NCBI GenBank assembly: GCA_030614915.1
Contig: JAUXAG010000008.1
Coordinates: 1-64,000, forward strand
Direction of reading: 5' to 3'
Length of the DNA: 64,000 nucleotides
DNA from: Actinomycetes bacterium
GTDB lineage: Bacteria > Planctomycetota > Phycisphaerae > JAACET01
The notes under the pieces were generated by a model, which saw only the letters and a list, made by a program, of their open reading frames with translations, ran no database searches and was not told the DNA's origin. A program made the translations under genes and the position numbers. Below, in pieces: positions 15,960 to 23,983 of the stretch; position 1 is the stretch's first letter, and each line of letters begins with the position of its first letter.

Positions 15960-17428
15960 GGGGACTTTGCCTTTTCCTTTTCGTCTAGTCGTCGGCCAAA
16001 GATGGGCGCGAAACTTTCGCGTTCGAGGTCGCGGAAGAACATAGCCCGGCCGGACTCACCGCGGAGGCGACGGGCCTCGCGAAGGCCCATGGCCCCGAGG
16101 ACCTCAATAATCTGGGCGTGCCAGGAACCAAACAAGTTGATGATTCGCTGGCGGCTCCAGTCGAGCTCGACTGTGTCAATCCGGACGGGACAAGGCTGTC
16201 CGCGGCGACAATTCAGACAGACGCGGCACTGATTGGCCAACAATATCGGTATGTCCACGCCGGCTACATCGGCGCCGCAAATGATGATTTTGGCTACGTG
16301 CTCGGCCAGAGCAATTCCACCGGAGACGATGAGGCTGAGGGTATCGCGCAGGCCGGCACGGATGAGGGCCTCATGGACCTCGGCGACGGCATCGGTAACA
16401 AAGCGAGAGTCCCCAGGCGAGGCAACCTCGGGGCAAGAGTCGCCCCCGGCGGAACTCTGCAACTCTCGGCCCTGATAATCGGCATACAAGTGCAGGGCTT
16501 CGACGTCGGCCCGGGTAAGTTCGACGGCACGCTCGGCAATGCCGGGGGTAAGAGGCAGACGAACTATGACCACCGGTTCGCCGTTGGAACGAGCGGATAT
16601 TTTTTTGATCCGGGTGATGCGCTCGCACAGATCGACTGCGTCGTCTATCTCGACGGCCCGAACCTGACTGAGTAGCTCGGCGTAGGGCTCGAGGGATTCA
16701 CCCGCCCGGATATAGGGGACCATGTGGGCGGCAGTATCGCTGGGCCAGCCGTGCTCAGTGAGTTCACAGGCCAAGCGGACTGCTAATATGTCGAGCTGTT
16801 TGGCGGCCAAGGCGATGGCCTCGCTCAGAGACTCACCAACGGCACCGAAAGGAAGCAAATTGATGACGATGGGCAGCGACATATTAACGAGGGGATAATC
16901 GGGGCAGCTCAGATTGCCGGTCCGGTCGAAGGTGAGCCGGCTGGGCCTGCGCCCGATATCGACGGAGGCGTTTATGTACTCGCGTCCATGAATGCCGTCG
17001 CGGGTCGGCCGAACGATCTCGGACATATCGGTCCAGATCTGGTCGAATCCGGGGCCTGTGAATGGGCCGGTATATCCGGACCCGCTGACGGGAACTCTGC
17101 CGTCCTTGGCCTGGGACCAGATGGCGTCGATAATTCGCGGTCTCCAGTAGGCATCGCCCATAGTCTCGAACTCGGGGTTGGTCTGGCGGGAGAACAGAAC
17201 CCTCTTGCACTGTTGAACGCACCAGAGGCAGTTGCGGCAAAGAGAGTCCGCAGAGTCGCGAAGCTGCTCGGGGCTGTAACCGCCAAGTTTGAAGACGTCG
17301 TAGATACACTGGCGCTTGACGCAGTCCAGGCAGCCCAGGCAACCGTCTCGCTCTATAGCAATACGAGGTCCGGGTGAAATAAACCGATCGGCGACCGGCT
17401 CGACAATTATGTGATACCTAGCGGGCAT
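15956..17428 (-). CDS. Diverged glutamate-synthase-like protein with ferredoxin domain
   Basis: This 490-residue protein has the layout of its downstream neighbour but a changed active site. An N-terminal ferredoxin has CLGCLDCVKRQC and CRNCLWCVQQC. The barrel that follows keeps VSGGIALAEHVAKIIICGADVAG and the cluster motif CRVCLNCRRGQPC. GGMSFG, GEGG and KPGLGG, which form the FMN and substrate site of glutamate synthase, are absent. The C-terminal RIINLFGSWHAQIIEVLGAMGLREARRLRGE is clearly homologous to the paralogue. It may be an electron-transfer partner or scaffold, or an enzyme with another substrate. The track start at 17536 overlaps metF; ATG 17428, two bases after the metF stop and behind GGAGAGG, is preferred. 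The true function is not known. Confidence 0.75.
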   Translation of the reverse strand: MPARYHIIVEPVADRFISPGPRIAIERDGCLGCLDCVKRQCIYDVFKLGGYSPEQLRDSADSLCRNCLWCVQQCKRVLFSRQTNPEFETMGDAYWRPRIIDAIWSQAKDGRVPVSGSGYTGPFTGPGFDQIWTDMSEIVRPTRDGIHGREYINASVDIGRRPSRLTFDRTGNLSCPDYPLVNMSLPIVINLLPFGAVGESLSEAIALAAKQLDILAVRLACELTEHGWPSDTAAHMVPYIRAGESLEPYAELLSQVRAVEIDDAVDLCERITRIKKISARSNGEPVVIVRLPLTPGIAERAVELTRADVEALHLYADYQGRELQSSAGGDSCPEVASPGDSRFVTDAVAEVHEALIRAGLRDTLSLIVSGGIALAEHVAKIIICGADVAGVDIPILLANQCRVCLNCRRGQPCPVRIDTVELDWSRQRIINLFGSWHAQIIEVLGAMGLREARRLRGESGRAMFFRDLERESFAPIFGRRLDEKEKAKSP

Positions 17429-17429
17429 A

Positions 17430-18377
17430 CTAGCTGGCCTCTCCGCTGGCAGGACGCGGCAAGAGATCAGCCCGCTTGACGATCTCGGGAATAAGGTGCT
17501 CGGCCTCGATGGCCTGGATGTGCACGCCGCGGACACCCTCGATAGCCTTAACCTGCTCTATGAGCTCGACGGTAACCTTCAAACCTTCCTCTTTGCGATC
17601 GGATGCCTGGTCCATTCTTTCGATAAGTTCGTCGGGCACGGTTACGCCGGCGACATTCTTATTCATGTATCTGAGCATCCCGGCGGACTTGGGCACGATA
17701 ATTCCAGCCAAGATGGCGACTTTTTCGTGTAGGCCTTCGTTGCGGACGAGTTTCATCTGCTCGGCAAAACGGGACACCTCGAAGATGGACTGGGTCTGGA
17801 TGAACTGGGCACCGGCAGCGACCTTCTTGGCCAGGCGGATTACGCGGAAGTCGATCGGATCACCCAGCGGGGTCCAGGCGGCGCCGATCAGCATGTCGGG
17901 AGCTACGGTAACGGAATCGCCGCCCTGCTGGAGCGACTTATCCCGCAGGTCGCGGATGATGCTCAGCAGTTGGACCGAATCAATATCGTAAACGTTCTTG
18001 GCCCCGGGATGGCCGTGGAGCTTACCGGCCGCGCCGAAAGATTGATGGTCTCCGGAGAGGCAGAGGCAGTTACGAATGCCCAGAGCGGCAGCTCCGAGGA
18101 TGTCGGACTGGATGGCGATGCGGTTGCGGTCGCGACAAACCATCTGCATGACCGGCTCTAGACCCTCGGCCAAAAGGATGGCACTGGCAGCAATGCTGCT
18201 CATGCGGACCACGGCGGTCTGGTTGTCGGTAACGTTGTAGGCGTCGCAACATCCGCGAAGGATGTCGGCCTTGGCCTTTAGGGCCTGGGCATCGGCGCCG
18301 GTGGGTGGGCCGACCTCGCCGGTCACGGCAAAATGGCCAGCGGAGAGGACTCGTTGTAAATTGCTGGTAGAACTCAT
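17430..18377 (-). CDS. metF: Methylenetetrahydrofolate reductase
   Basis: This 315-residue FAD-binding TIM-barrel enzyme of the MetF family should interconvert methylene- and methyl-tetrahydrofolate. Family features are GEVGPPTGAD at the first strand, AYNVTDNQTAVVRMSS, a CRDRNRIAIQSDILGAAALGIRNCLCLSGDH block that binds FAD, and FIQTQSIFEVSRF. It has no C-terminal regulatory domain, as expected for a bacterial enzyme. It begins inside the metV stop codon (ATGA overlap) and is followed two bases later by the diverged glutamate-synthase-like gene. The MetV partner and the MvhD-like gene point to an acetogen-type MetVF complex that does not use NADH directly. Confidence 0.92.
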   Translation of the reverse strand: MSSTSNLQRVLSAGHFAVTGEVGPPTGADAQALKAKADILRGCCDAYNVTDNQTAVVRMSSIAASAILLAEGLEPVMQMVCRDRNRIAIQSDILGAAALGIRNCLCLSGDHQSFGAAGKLHGHPGAKNVYDIDSVQLLSIIRDLRDKSLQQGGDSVTVAPDMLIGAAWTPLGDPIDFRVIRLAKKVAAGAQFIQTQSIFEVSRFAEQMKLVRNEGLHEKVAILAGIIVPKSAGMLRYMNKNVAGVTVPDELIERMDQASDRKEEGLKVTVELIEQVKAIEGVRGVHIQAIEAEHLIPEIVKRADLLPRPASGEAS

Positions 18378-19042
18378 TCCTCAACGTCCTCCACAACAAC
18401 GCGACGTGGGCCGCCATCCCGGCTGGTTGACCAGTCCCTGGGGGGGGTGTTTTCCCTAAGGGTGTCCAGCTGGTTCATGGCCTTGAGCCGTTCGATAATC
18501 AGGTGCCAGGCACAATCGAGCTCGGGGTCGATCTCGCATTTGCCGTCGGTTGAGCCGCCGCAGGGGCCATTCTGGAGGCTCTTGGCGCAGCGGGCTATGG
18601 GACAGATTCCAGCGGTGCGATCGATAGTGCAATCACCACAGGCAGCACATCGCTCGAGCCACAGGCCGGGCTTTTCCCGATGGCCCAGGAAGACCGTGTT
18701 GACGCCGGGGATGATGGGCTTGGGCTCGAAGCGGTCCCACATGCAGGCAACGCCCACGCCGCAAGCCAGGGAAACGACGACGTCGGCAGCCTCGACCTGC
18801 GGGGCGATTTCCTCGATGAGTTCCCACTCGCACTGGCGGTCGGCGGTAACTTCGGCGACTTGAGCTTGACAGCCTCGCAGGCGCAGGGCCATGCGCAGAG
18901 CGCTGGCGGTGATGGCGACCTCTTTCTCACCGCCGGCCATGCACTCGGCTACACAGGTGGCGCAGCCGGCTACGAGAATTTTCTCGTAGTTGGTGAGCTT
19001 GTCGGCAATTTCGTTTATGTCTTTGGCTTGGGCAACAATCAT
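18374..19042 (-). CDS. metV: MetV-type methylenetetrahydrofolate reductase partner
   Basis: This 222-residue protein belongs to the family of zinc and Fe-S proteins that partner MetF in acetogens. The first half has GCATCVAECMAGGEKE and SLACGVGVACMWD. The second half has the dense cysteine block CAACGDCTIDRTAGICPIARC and then LQNGPCGGSTDGKCE, which binds a metal cluster. In Moorella and relatives the MetVF complex receives electrons through Hdr/MvhD-type proteins. Here an MvhD-like gene lies directly upstream with an ATGA overlap, and metF follows with another. Confidence 0.88.
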   Translation of the reverse strand: MIVAQAKDINEIADKLTNYEKILVAGCATCVAECMAGGEKEVAITASALRMALRLRGCQAQVAEVTADRQCEWELIEEIAPQVEAADVVVSLACGVGVACMWDRFEPKPIIPGVNTVFLGHREKPGLWLERCAACGDCTIDRTAGICPIARCAKSLQNGPCGGSTDGKCEIDPELDCAWHLIIERLKAMNQLDTLRENTPPRDWSTSRDGGPRRVVVEDVEE

Positions 19043-19488
19043 TTTACACCTACGGTTTTCAAAGGACTTTTTCCAAGTTCGACGAGCCGGCCGGTGGCCT
19101 CCCTCAGGGCCTTGTCCAGGGCATCAGGGTCGTTGGGGTCCAAGGATTGCAGGAAGACCCGCTGGCCGCCTACAGCGATCTGCTCGAGGATTCGTCGGGC
19201 CCGCTCGATGCGTTTGGCAGCCCGGATGCAGCCGCGCCCGAAGCGACAGGAATCTTGGGGACAGGTCCAGAGGGCCACCCCATCGGCGCCGGTCTCCAGG
19301 GCCCGGAGGACATGAAGGACCTCAATCTTACTGGAGCAGGCCAACTGGGCCAGGCGGACTCTAACCCTATCCACCTCGAAAGGGGCTTTGGACAGCTCTG
19401 CGGCCTTGGCAGAACTGTTGGCACAACAAAAGGCAACGAGATGTAACCCGTTGCCCTGGCCGACGGGGGCAATTTTATTGACCGACAT
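19039..19488 (-). CDS. MvhD-like hydrogenase/heterodisulfide reductase iron-sulfur protein
   Basis: This protein of about 149 residues belongs to the MvhD/FlpD family, whose members carry one [2Fe-2S] cluster and pass electrons to a Hdr-type partner. The family cysteines appear as AFCCANSS, LACSSKIEVLHVLRALETGADGV and TCPQDSCRFGRGC. The ADGV segment between them is also characteristic. The track begins at 19512; ATG 19488 has GGGAG ten bases before it and removes an odd leader. It is the first gene of the six-gene operon, behind a good promoter. No HdrA gene is present in this window. Confidence 0.85.
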   Translation of the reverse strand: MSVNKIAPVGQGNGLHLVAFCCANSSAKAAELSKAPFEVDRVRVRLAQLACSSKIEVLHVLRALETGADGVALWTCPQDSCRFGRGCIRAAKRIERARRILEQIAVGGQRVFLQSLDPNDPDALDKALREATGRLVELGKSPLKTVGVK

Positions 19489-19533
19489 CGAACAGAAACT
19501 CCCGGTTAGCACAGCGGGTTATCAGGAGACGTT

Positions 19534-19562
19534 TTTTTACCCCTTCGGGTGTTGATTGTCAA
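19534..19562 (-). promoter_or_regulatory. Putative promoter of the mvhD-metVF-glutamate synthase operon
   Basis: On the minus strand TTGACA, 17 bases and TAAAAA stand about 45 bases before the mvhD-like start. The -35 box is perfect and the -10 box matches four of six. Confidence 0.6.
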
Positions 19563-19599
19563 TAAGAAGCCTCCAACGGGTGCAGGCAAGGCAGGCAAC

Positions 19600-20541
19600 T
19601 TAGTAGTGCAATTTGCCGATCTTGAGGCGTAATAGCCGCTGGGCAGTAACCATCATGACGGCGGCGGCCATGGAGAGCATCTTCGATTCGGCTGAATCCG
19701 CTCGGCTGGTCAAGACCACGGGGGTAGCGGCGCCGACCAGGACGCCGGCCAAGCGATAATGACCTAAGTAAACCAAGGACTTGGCCAGCATGTTGCCAGC
19801 CTCGATGTTGGGGACCATGAGGATGTCGGCCAAGCCGGCAACCGGCCCGGTAATGCCCTTGTGCTTGGCGGCAATCTGGGAGATAGCATTATCGAGGGCG
19901 AAGGGGCCGCCAATTACGACCTCGGGGCGAAATTGGCTGCGCTGACTCATTTTGGCCAAGACGGCGGCATCGAGGGTGGCGGGCATGTTGGGATTGACCA
20001 ACTCGACGGCGCCCAAGACGGCGACCTTGGGCTTTGTGATGCCAAAAAGATTGGCCAAGTGAACGGCGTTGAGAATTATCTCGGCCTTTTGCTGAAGATC
20101 GGGGGCGATGTTCATAGCCCCATCGGTAATGAAAAGGAACCTGTCAAACTCAGGGACCTCAATGACAAAAACGTGACTCATGACCACGCCGGTGCGCAGG
20201 CCGCCTTCGCGCTGGAGGACGGCCCGGAGATAATCGTCGGTGTGTAGGTAGCCCTTCATGACGATGTCGGCCTTTCCGCTGGCGGTGAGGGAAACGGCCC
20301 GAGAGGCGGCCCGGATATCGTCGGGCTCGTCAATGACGTCCTTGGCCTCGAGGGGGAAATTGATTTCGGCGGCCTTTTGCAAAATGCCCTCCTTGCGGCC
20401 GATAAGGATGGTTCGGGCGATGTTGGCCTGGCGGGCTAAGTGGGCGGCTTCGATGACACTATGGTCGTCAGCGGCGGCGACGGCGATGGTGCAAACCGGC
20501 TTGTCCTTGATGAGATCGAGCAACTGGTCGAAGTTCTTCAT
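19600..20541 (-). CDS. Phosphate butyryl/acetyltransferase family protein
   Basis: This 313-residue protein of the Pta/Ptb family should exchange acyl-CoA and acyl-phosphate and so feed ATP formation by an acyl kinase. Family features are ADIVMKGYLHTDDYLRAVL, LRTGVVMSHVFV, ITDGAMNIAPDLQQKAEII and the C-terminal ADILMVPNIEAGNMLAKSLVYL. The length and the TDGAMNIAP form fit the Ptb-type branch better than the short acetyl-specific Pta. The substrate (acetyl or butyryl) cannot be decided. The track starts at 20820; ATG 20541 has GGAGG eight bases upstream and matches family length. No acyl kinase gene is next to it. Confidence 0.85.
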   Translation of the reverse strand: MKNFDQLLDLIKDKPVCTIAVAAADDHSVIEAAHLARQANIARTILIGRKEGILQKAAEINFPLEAKDVIDEPDDIRAASRAVSLTASGKADIVMKGYLHTDDYLRAVLQREGGLRTGVVMSHVFVIEVPEFDRFLFITDGAMNIAPDLQQKAEIILNAVHLANLFGITKPKVAVLGAVELVNPNMPATLDAAVLAKMSQRSQFRPEVVIGGPFALDNAISQIAAKHKGITGPVAGLADILMVPNIEAGNMLAKSLVYLGHYRLAGVLVGAATPVVLTSRADSAESKMLSMAAAVMMVTAQRLLRLKIGKLHY

Positions 20542-20599
20542 GGCATCGGCCTCCAAAAGTAGAGGGCAGCAGAGGATAAAAGGCGACTGTGAGTGAAAC

Positions 20600-20628
20600 A
20601 GTATAGCGAATGGCCGGGGGACTGTCCC
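20600..20628 (-). promoter_or_regulatory. Putative promoter of the phosphate acyltransferase gene
   Basis: On the minus strand GGGACA, 17 bases and TATACT lie about 60 bases before the start codon. The -10 box is good, the -35 box weak. Confidence 0.45.
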
Positions 20629-20813
20629 AGAGATTTCCGGAGCGCAAAAACGGAGGATTATCTTCTTTATTGCCGGCTGCTTACTGCTGGCGGGGGGATT
20701 GGCTGTGTTGAGAAGGCGGGGGCGGAAAGAGGCCTGAGACGGGGCAGAAAAGGGGGATTTGTGAAAAAAAAGCGGATTTGTGGAAAAACTGTGGCCTGTA
20801 CGGGAAAAAAGAC

Positions 20814-20842
20814 TTGACAAGGCAGGTCATTTGTGCTAATAT
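20814..20842 (+). promoter_or_regulatory. Strong promoter upstream of the small PEP-CTERM gene
   Basis: TTGACA, 17 bases and TAATAT give one of the best sigma-70-type promoters in the window. Transcription should start near 20849, about 354 bases before the start codon of the PEP-CTERM gene. Confidence 0.75.
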
Positions 20843-20848
20843 TTTGGT

Positions 20849-21202
20849 CGGTGAGAGAGGCCCTCAGAGAGAGAGTGTCTCCCCCATATTTGTCAGTGGG
20901 TCGCTTTTGGCGCCCTAAGTGCGAAACAATCACTAGCTCCAGCGGGCAAGGTGCACAGAAGAGTAAAGTCCGCCCAGCATGATGAGGAGCTTAAGTGCTG
21001 GTAGGAGTGGGCCGATAAAAATACCCGGCGGCGAGCAATTAAGGGCTGACGAGATTGGCGGCTCGACAAGAAAGAAGTTAGGGTACCAAATAATCGGCAG
21101 TTTTTTGGCTACAGGAGAAAACGGAGGTAAACTTAACCCATAGGAGTGAGAGAGTCCTGGACCCGATTCGCTCGGGTCCTCGGGGAAAGAGAGGATACTA
21201 AA
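20849..21202 (+). other. Long 5' leader of the PEP-CTERM gene, no ORF
   Basis: This stretch of about 354 bases lies between a strong promoter and the start codon and has no supported coding sequence. It contains purine repeats (GAGAGAGAGTGTCTC), a likely ACCCGA-TTCGC-TCGGGT hairpin shortly before the start codon, and other short stems. I could not match it to tmRNA, RNase P RNA, 6S RNA, SRP RNA, or a TPP or cyclic di-GMP riboswitch. It may be a regulatory leader or overlap a small RNA. Confidence 0.4.
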
Positions 21203-21850
21203 ATGACAAGCAGATGGGGCCTGGTGCCGATTCTATTGTTCGGCTTGGCTGTCGGTTTGCCGGCTGAGAATTCTCAAGCGTTACCTATCTACCTGGATAT
21301 TTTCACGGATAACGGGATCTATGCGGACGATCTCGGGATGAATTTGTTCGTGGAAGTCAGCGGAGGGGCCGTGGATCAAGTTCGCTTTGAGTTTCACAAC
21401 GACAGCAGCGTGGACTCTTCCATAGCCCGGATCTATTTTGATGATGACCTCGATTTGCTGTTGGGGATTGCTGATAACGGTATAGTCAATGGGCCGGGAA
21501 CTTCCTTTAGCGAAGGAGGCAGCCCGCTCGATTTACCGGCCGGTCACGATCTTGTTCCCGTGTTTGAGAAGACTCTGGATTTCATGGCCAGTGCCGATGA
21601 GCCGCCACCGACGAATGGCGTCAACAATGATCCAAATGAGTGGGTGGCCATTATTTTCGATCTGGTCGGCGGGAGCAGCGTAAGCGAGGTGGTCGAGGGC
21701 CTGGAGTACGGGACACTGCGCATCGGCGTACATGTGATAGCTTTTCCGGATGGTTCGAGTGAGGCTGCGGTTACTCCGGAGCCGGCTACGGTTGGGCTGG
21801 TGCTGGTGGGTGGCTTGATGTTGCTGGTAGGCAGAGGCAAGCGGCACTAA
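21203..21850 (+). CDS. Small secreted PEP-CTERM protein
   Basis: This protein of about 215 residues has a signal peptide (GLVPILLFGLAVGLP to near SQA) and an acidic, probably beta-rich middle without a known domain. The tail TPEPATVGLVLVGGLMLLVGRGKRH is an exosortase sorting signal: a PEP motif, a hydrophobic helix and basic residues. It should be exported, cut and anchored or released by the exosortase. ATG 21203 has GAGAGGA seven bases upstream; the track's earlier start at 21146 would bury the signal peptide. The long leader suggests regulated or high expression. Confidence 0.85.
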   Translation: MTSRWGLVPILLFGLAVGLPAENSQALPIYLDIFTDNGIYADDLGMNLFVEVSGGAVDQVRFEFHNDSSVDSSIARIYFDDDLDLLLGIADNGIVNGPGTSFSEGGSPLDLPAGHDLVPVFEKTLDFMASADEPPPTNGVNNDPNEWVAIIFDLVGGSSVSEVVEGLEYGTLRIGVHVIAFPDGSSEAAVTPEPATVGLVLVGGLMLLVGRGKRH

Positions 21851-21888
21851 AGGGGGCTGACAACAATCACCAGGGGGGATCAGAGAAT

Positions 21889-22410
21889 CTAATCTTCATT
21901 AGAAGGCAGGTGTGGGAAGTAGTCGTCTATATGGGCTAAGCGTTCGGCTATGCGCTTCCAGTGTGTACCGCGCCAGAGGACCGTGCCGCAGCGCTGACAA
22001 CGAAAGAACGTCTGGTGAAATTGCCAGGCCTTGGGTGGCACATGGGGCTGGGCGAGCTCGCGGGAGATGACTTTGAGAGAACCGCCGCAACTCATGCAGC
22101 GGGCTTCGGCCAGGGGAAGATTCAGACGGCGCAGGACAAAGGCCAACTGCTGGTAACGGTCGAGCTGGTGAGGGATGAAAAGAGCGCGGACGGTCCCATC
22201 GCGGATGATGTTGCGCTGCATGATGCCGCCGTCGCTGGTCAAGAGGACCCCCTGGCGGCTTTGGGCAAGCTGGATGAGCTGGCGGTCGTGTTGGCCATAC
22301 TGCCAATAGGCGTCGTAGCCGGCAGCCCGGAGCCAGCGGGCCAGGCCGCCAAGCATGGCATCGCAGATGAAGCTGGGCCCAGCAGGCGGTGGCGGCAAGT
22401 CAGCAGACAT
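21889..22410 (-). CDS. Mut7-C RNase-domain protein
   Basis: This 173-residue protein consists of the Mut7-C domain, a PIN-fold nuclease with a zinc ribbon. The N-terminal FICDAMLGGLARWLRAAGYD and LLTSDGGIMQRN carry the acidic residues expected at a PIN active site. Two cysteine pairs form the ribbon: CMSCGG and FRCQRCGTVLWRGTHW. Cellular substrates of bacterial members are not established. It is transcribed divergently from the HtrA-like gene and converges with the PEP-CTERM gene 38 bases away. Confidence 0.88.
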   Translation of the reverse strand: MSADLPPPPAGPSFICDAMLGGLARWLRAAGYDAYWQYGQHDRQLIQLAQSRQGVLLTSDGGIMQRNIIRDGTVRALFIPHQLDRYQQLAFVLRRLNLPLAEARCMSCGGSLKVISRELAQPHVPPKAWQFHQTFFRCQRCGTVLWRGTHWKRIAERLAHIDDYFPHLPSNED

Positions 22411-22417
22411 GCAAATC

Positions 22418-22445
22418 AGTATAACAGGCAGAGCAGATATGCCAA
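22418..22445 (-). promoter_or_regulatory. Putative promoter of the Mut7-C gene
   Basis: On the minus strand TTGGCA, 16 bases and TATACT lie directly before the start codon at 22410, which would leave a leader of only a few bases. Confidence 0.55.
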
Positions 22446-22461
22446 GGCAGCGCTGTAATGT

Positions 22462-22489
22462 TTGATAAGCGGCCCAAAGGTGCTACAAT
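22462..22489 (+). promoter_or_regulatory. Putative promoter overlapping the htrA-like start
   Basis: TTGATA, 16 bases and TACAAT fit a sigma-70-type promoter. Transcription would start near 22496, so the real start codon could be ATG 22497 on a nearly leaderless mRNA rather than ATG 22488. Confidence 0.5.
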
Positions 22490-23846
22490 GCCGAGGATGA
22501 AAAGAAGTAAACAAATATTTGTGGCCTTGGTCCTGGCTGCGGGGATGAGTTTTGCAGGCCAAGCGGTGGACAAAGCAAAGGTCTATCCGCGTCGGACGCC
22601 TGTCGTGGAGGTTTACGAGAAGGTTCAGGGTTCGGTGGTGAACATATCCTCGAGCCGAGTAGTGCCGGGCGGGCTGGACATTTTCGGGGATATATTCCGA
22701 CTGCCCGGACCTTTCGGAGCTAAAAAGCGGCTGACGAACCTGGGCTCCGGATTCGTGATCCACACTGATGGCTACGTGGTGACCAACTACCACGTGGTGG
22801 CCAGGGCGACGGATATCCTGGTGAGCACATCGGATGGGCGGGAGTTTGCGGCCAAGCTGCTGCGGGCGGATGCCGGGCACGACTTGGCGGTGCTGAAAGT
22901 GGAAACGGCAGAGGCTTTGACGGCGATATGTCTGGGGACGGCCAGGGACCTGATGGTGGGCGAGACAGTCATAGCAGTGGGCAATCCGCTGGGTTATCAC
23001 CATACGGTGACGACGGGGGTGGCCAGCGCGGTGGGTAGAAGGCTGGAATTCGGCGAGGGGCTGGAATACAGGAACCTAATCCAGACCAGCGCGCCGATCA
23101 ATCCGGGCTCGAGCGGTGGGCCGCTGCTGAATATCAACGGCGAAGTGGTGGGGATAAACACGGCTATCCGGTTCGATGCTCAGAACATCGGCTTTGCCAT
23201 GAGCATAGACGAACTGACGCAGCGGCTGGGTAAGCTGCTTCGGCCCAAGGGGGTCCCGCAAATGTGGGCAGGGATGACGGTCAGGCTCGCCAGGAAAACA
23301 GGCCAGGCTGGGCTCGAGGTGCAAGTTGAGAAGGTGGCGGCTGGCTCGAGCGCCGCACGGGCCCGAATCCGCGGCGGAGATATTATCGTGGCAGTGGCGG
23401 ACAAAAGAATAACCGGCCTCGCCGATTATCATCTGGCCTGGCAAGACCTGAGGGAAGGTGAAAAGGTGGCCGTGGAATTGCTACGTCCCGAGCCCAGCGG
23501 GCCAGTTGCCAAAGGAGTGGAACTTCGGGCCCAACATAGACCCCTGGCGGATGTGGGAAAGTTGGCCTGGGACAAGCTGGGCATGCGGCTGGACACCTCG
23601 GACGAGCCCTCGGCGGAGACGGCCGGCTACCGGGTAACGGCTGTCCAGAACGGTGGCCCAGCTCGGCGGGCGGGGGTGCGTGTAGGGGACCTGGTCTTCG
23701 CTATCGGGCAGCAGCAGTTGGAAGACAGCGAAGTTTTGGCTGAGGCCCTGGAAGAAATTACAACCGGGCAAGACGTTATGCTGGGCTGGTCCCGCAGGGA
23801 ATTACTGGGAATATCAATACAGCGCAGAGCGGCACAGGCACGATAA
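22488..23846 (+). CDS. HtrA/Deg-type periplasmic serine protease with two PDZ domains
   Basis: The protein (about 452 residues) has an N-terminal signal sequence, a trypsin-like protease domain and two PDZ-like regions. The catalytic triad is H102 in TNYHVV, D132 in GHDLAVL and S209 in INPGSSGGPLL. The first PDZ covers roughly residues 265-345 (ARIRGGDIIVAV), the second 370-450 (GGPARRAGVRVGDLVFAI). Such enzymes degrade or refold damaged envelope proteins. ATG 22488 has AAAGG seven bases before it. ATG 22497 gives a cleaner signal peptide and fits the promoter that overlaps this position. Both starts give the same mature protein. Confidence 0.9.
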   Translation: MPRMKRSKQIFVALVLAAGMSFAGQAVDKAKVYPRRTPVVEVYEKVQGSVVNISSSRVVPGGLDIFGDIFRLPGPFGAKKRLTNLGSGFVIHTDGYVVTNYHVVARATDILVSTSDGREFAAKLLRADAGHDLAVLKVETAEALTAICLGTARDLMVGETVIAVGNPLGYHHTVTTGVASAVGRRLEFGEGLEYRNLIQTSAPINPGSSGGPLLNINGEVVGINTAIRFDAQNIGFAMSIDELTQRLGKLLRPKGVPQMWAGMTVRLARKTGQAGLEVQVEKVAAGSSAARARIRGGDIIVAVADKRITGLADYHLAWQDLREGEKVAVELLRPEPSGPVAKGVELRAQHRPLADVGKLAWDKLGMRLDTSDEPSAETAGYRVTAVQNGGPARRAGVRVGDLVFAIGQQQLEDSEVLAEALEEITTGQDVMLGWSRRELLGISIQRRAAQAR

Positions 23847-23884
23847 GGCGGAGATTTTGAAAGTAGTGCTGGCACCAGCTATCT

Positions 23885-23913
23885 TTGCCGGAATTGCTTC
23901 GTTGTGCTATAAT
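23885..23913 (+). promoter_or_regulatory. Promoter of the AT-rich beta-barrel gene
   Basis: TTGCCG, 17 bases and a perfect TATAAT, preceded by TGC, lie about 70 bases before the GTG start. The leader holds a TGGTCCACA/TGTGGGCCA stem. Confidence 0.65.
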
Positions 23914-23983
23914 GCTCTGTGCTGGTCCACAGCGATTGTGGGCCAAAGAGTAGCTGGGAGATTTCAGATGAAGGAGAATCGTC

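Noticed and set aside
20849-21202. Leader considered as RNase P, 6S, SRP or tmRNA
   Set aside because: None of the conserved sequence blocks of these RNAs could be found.
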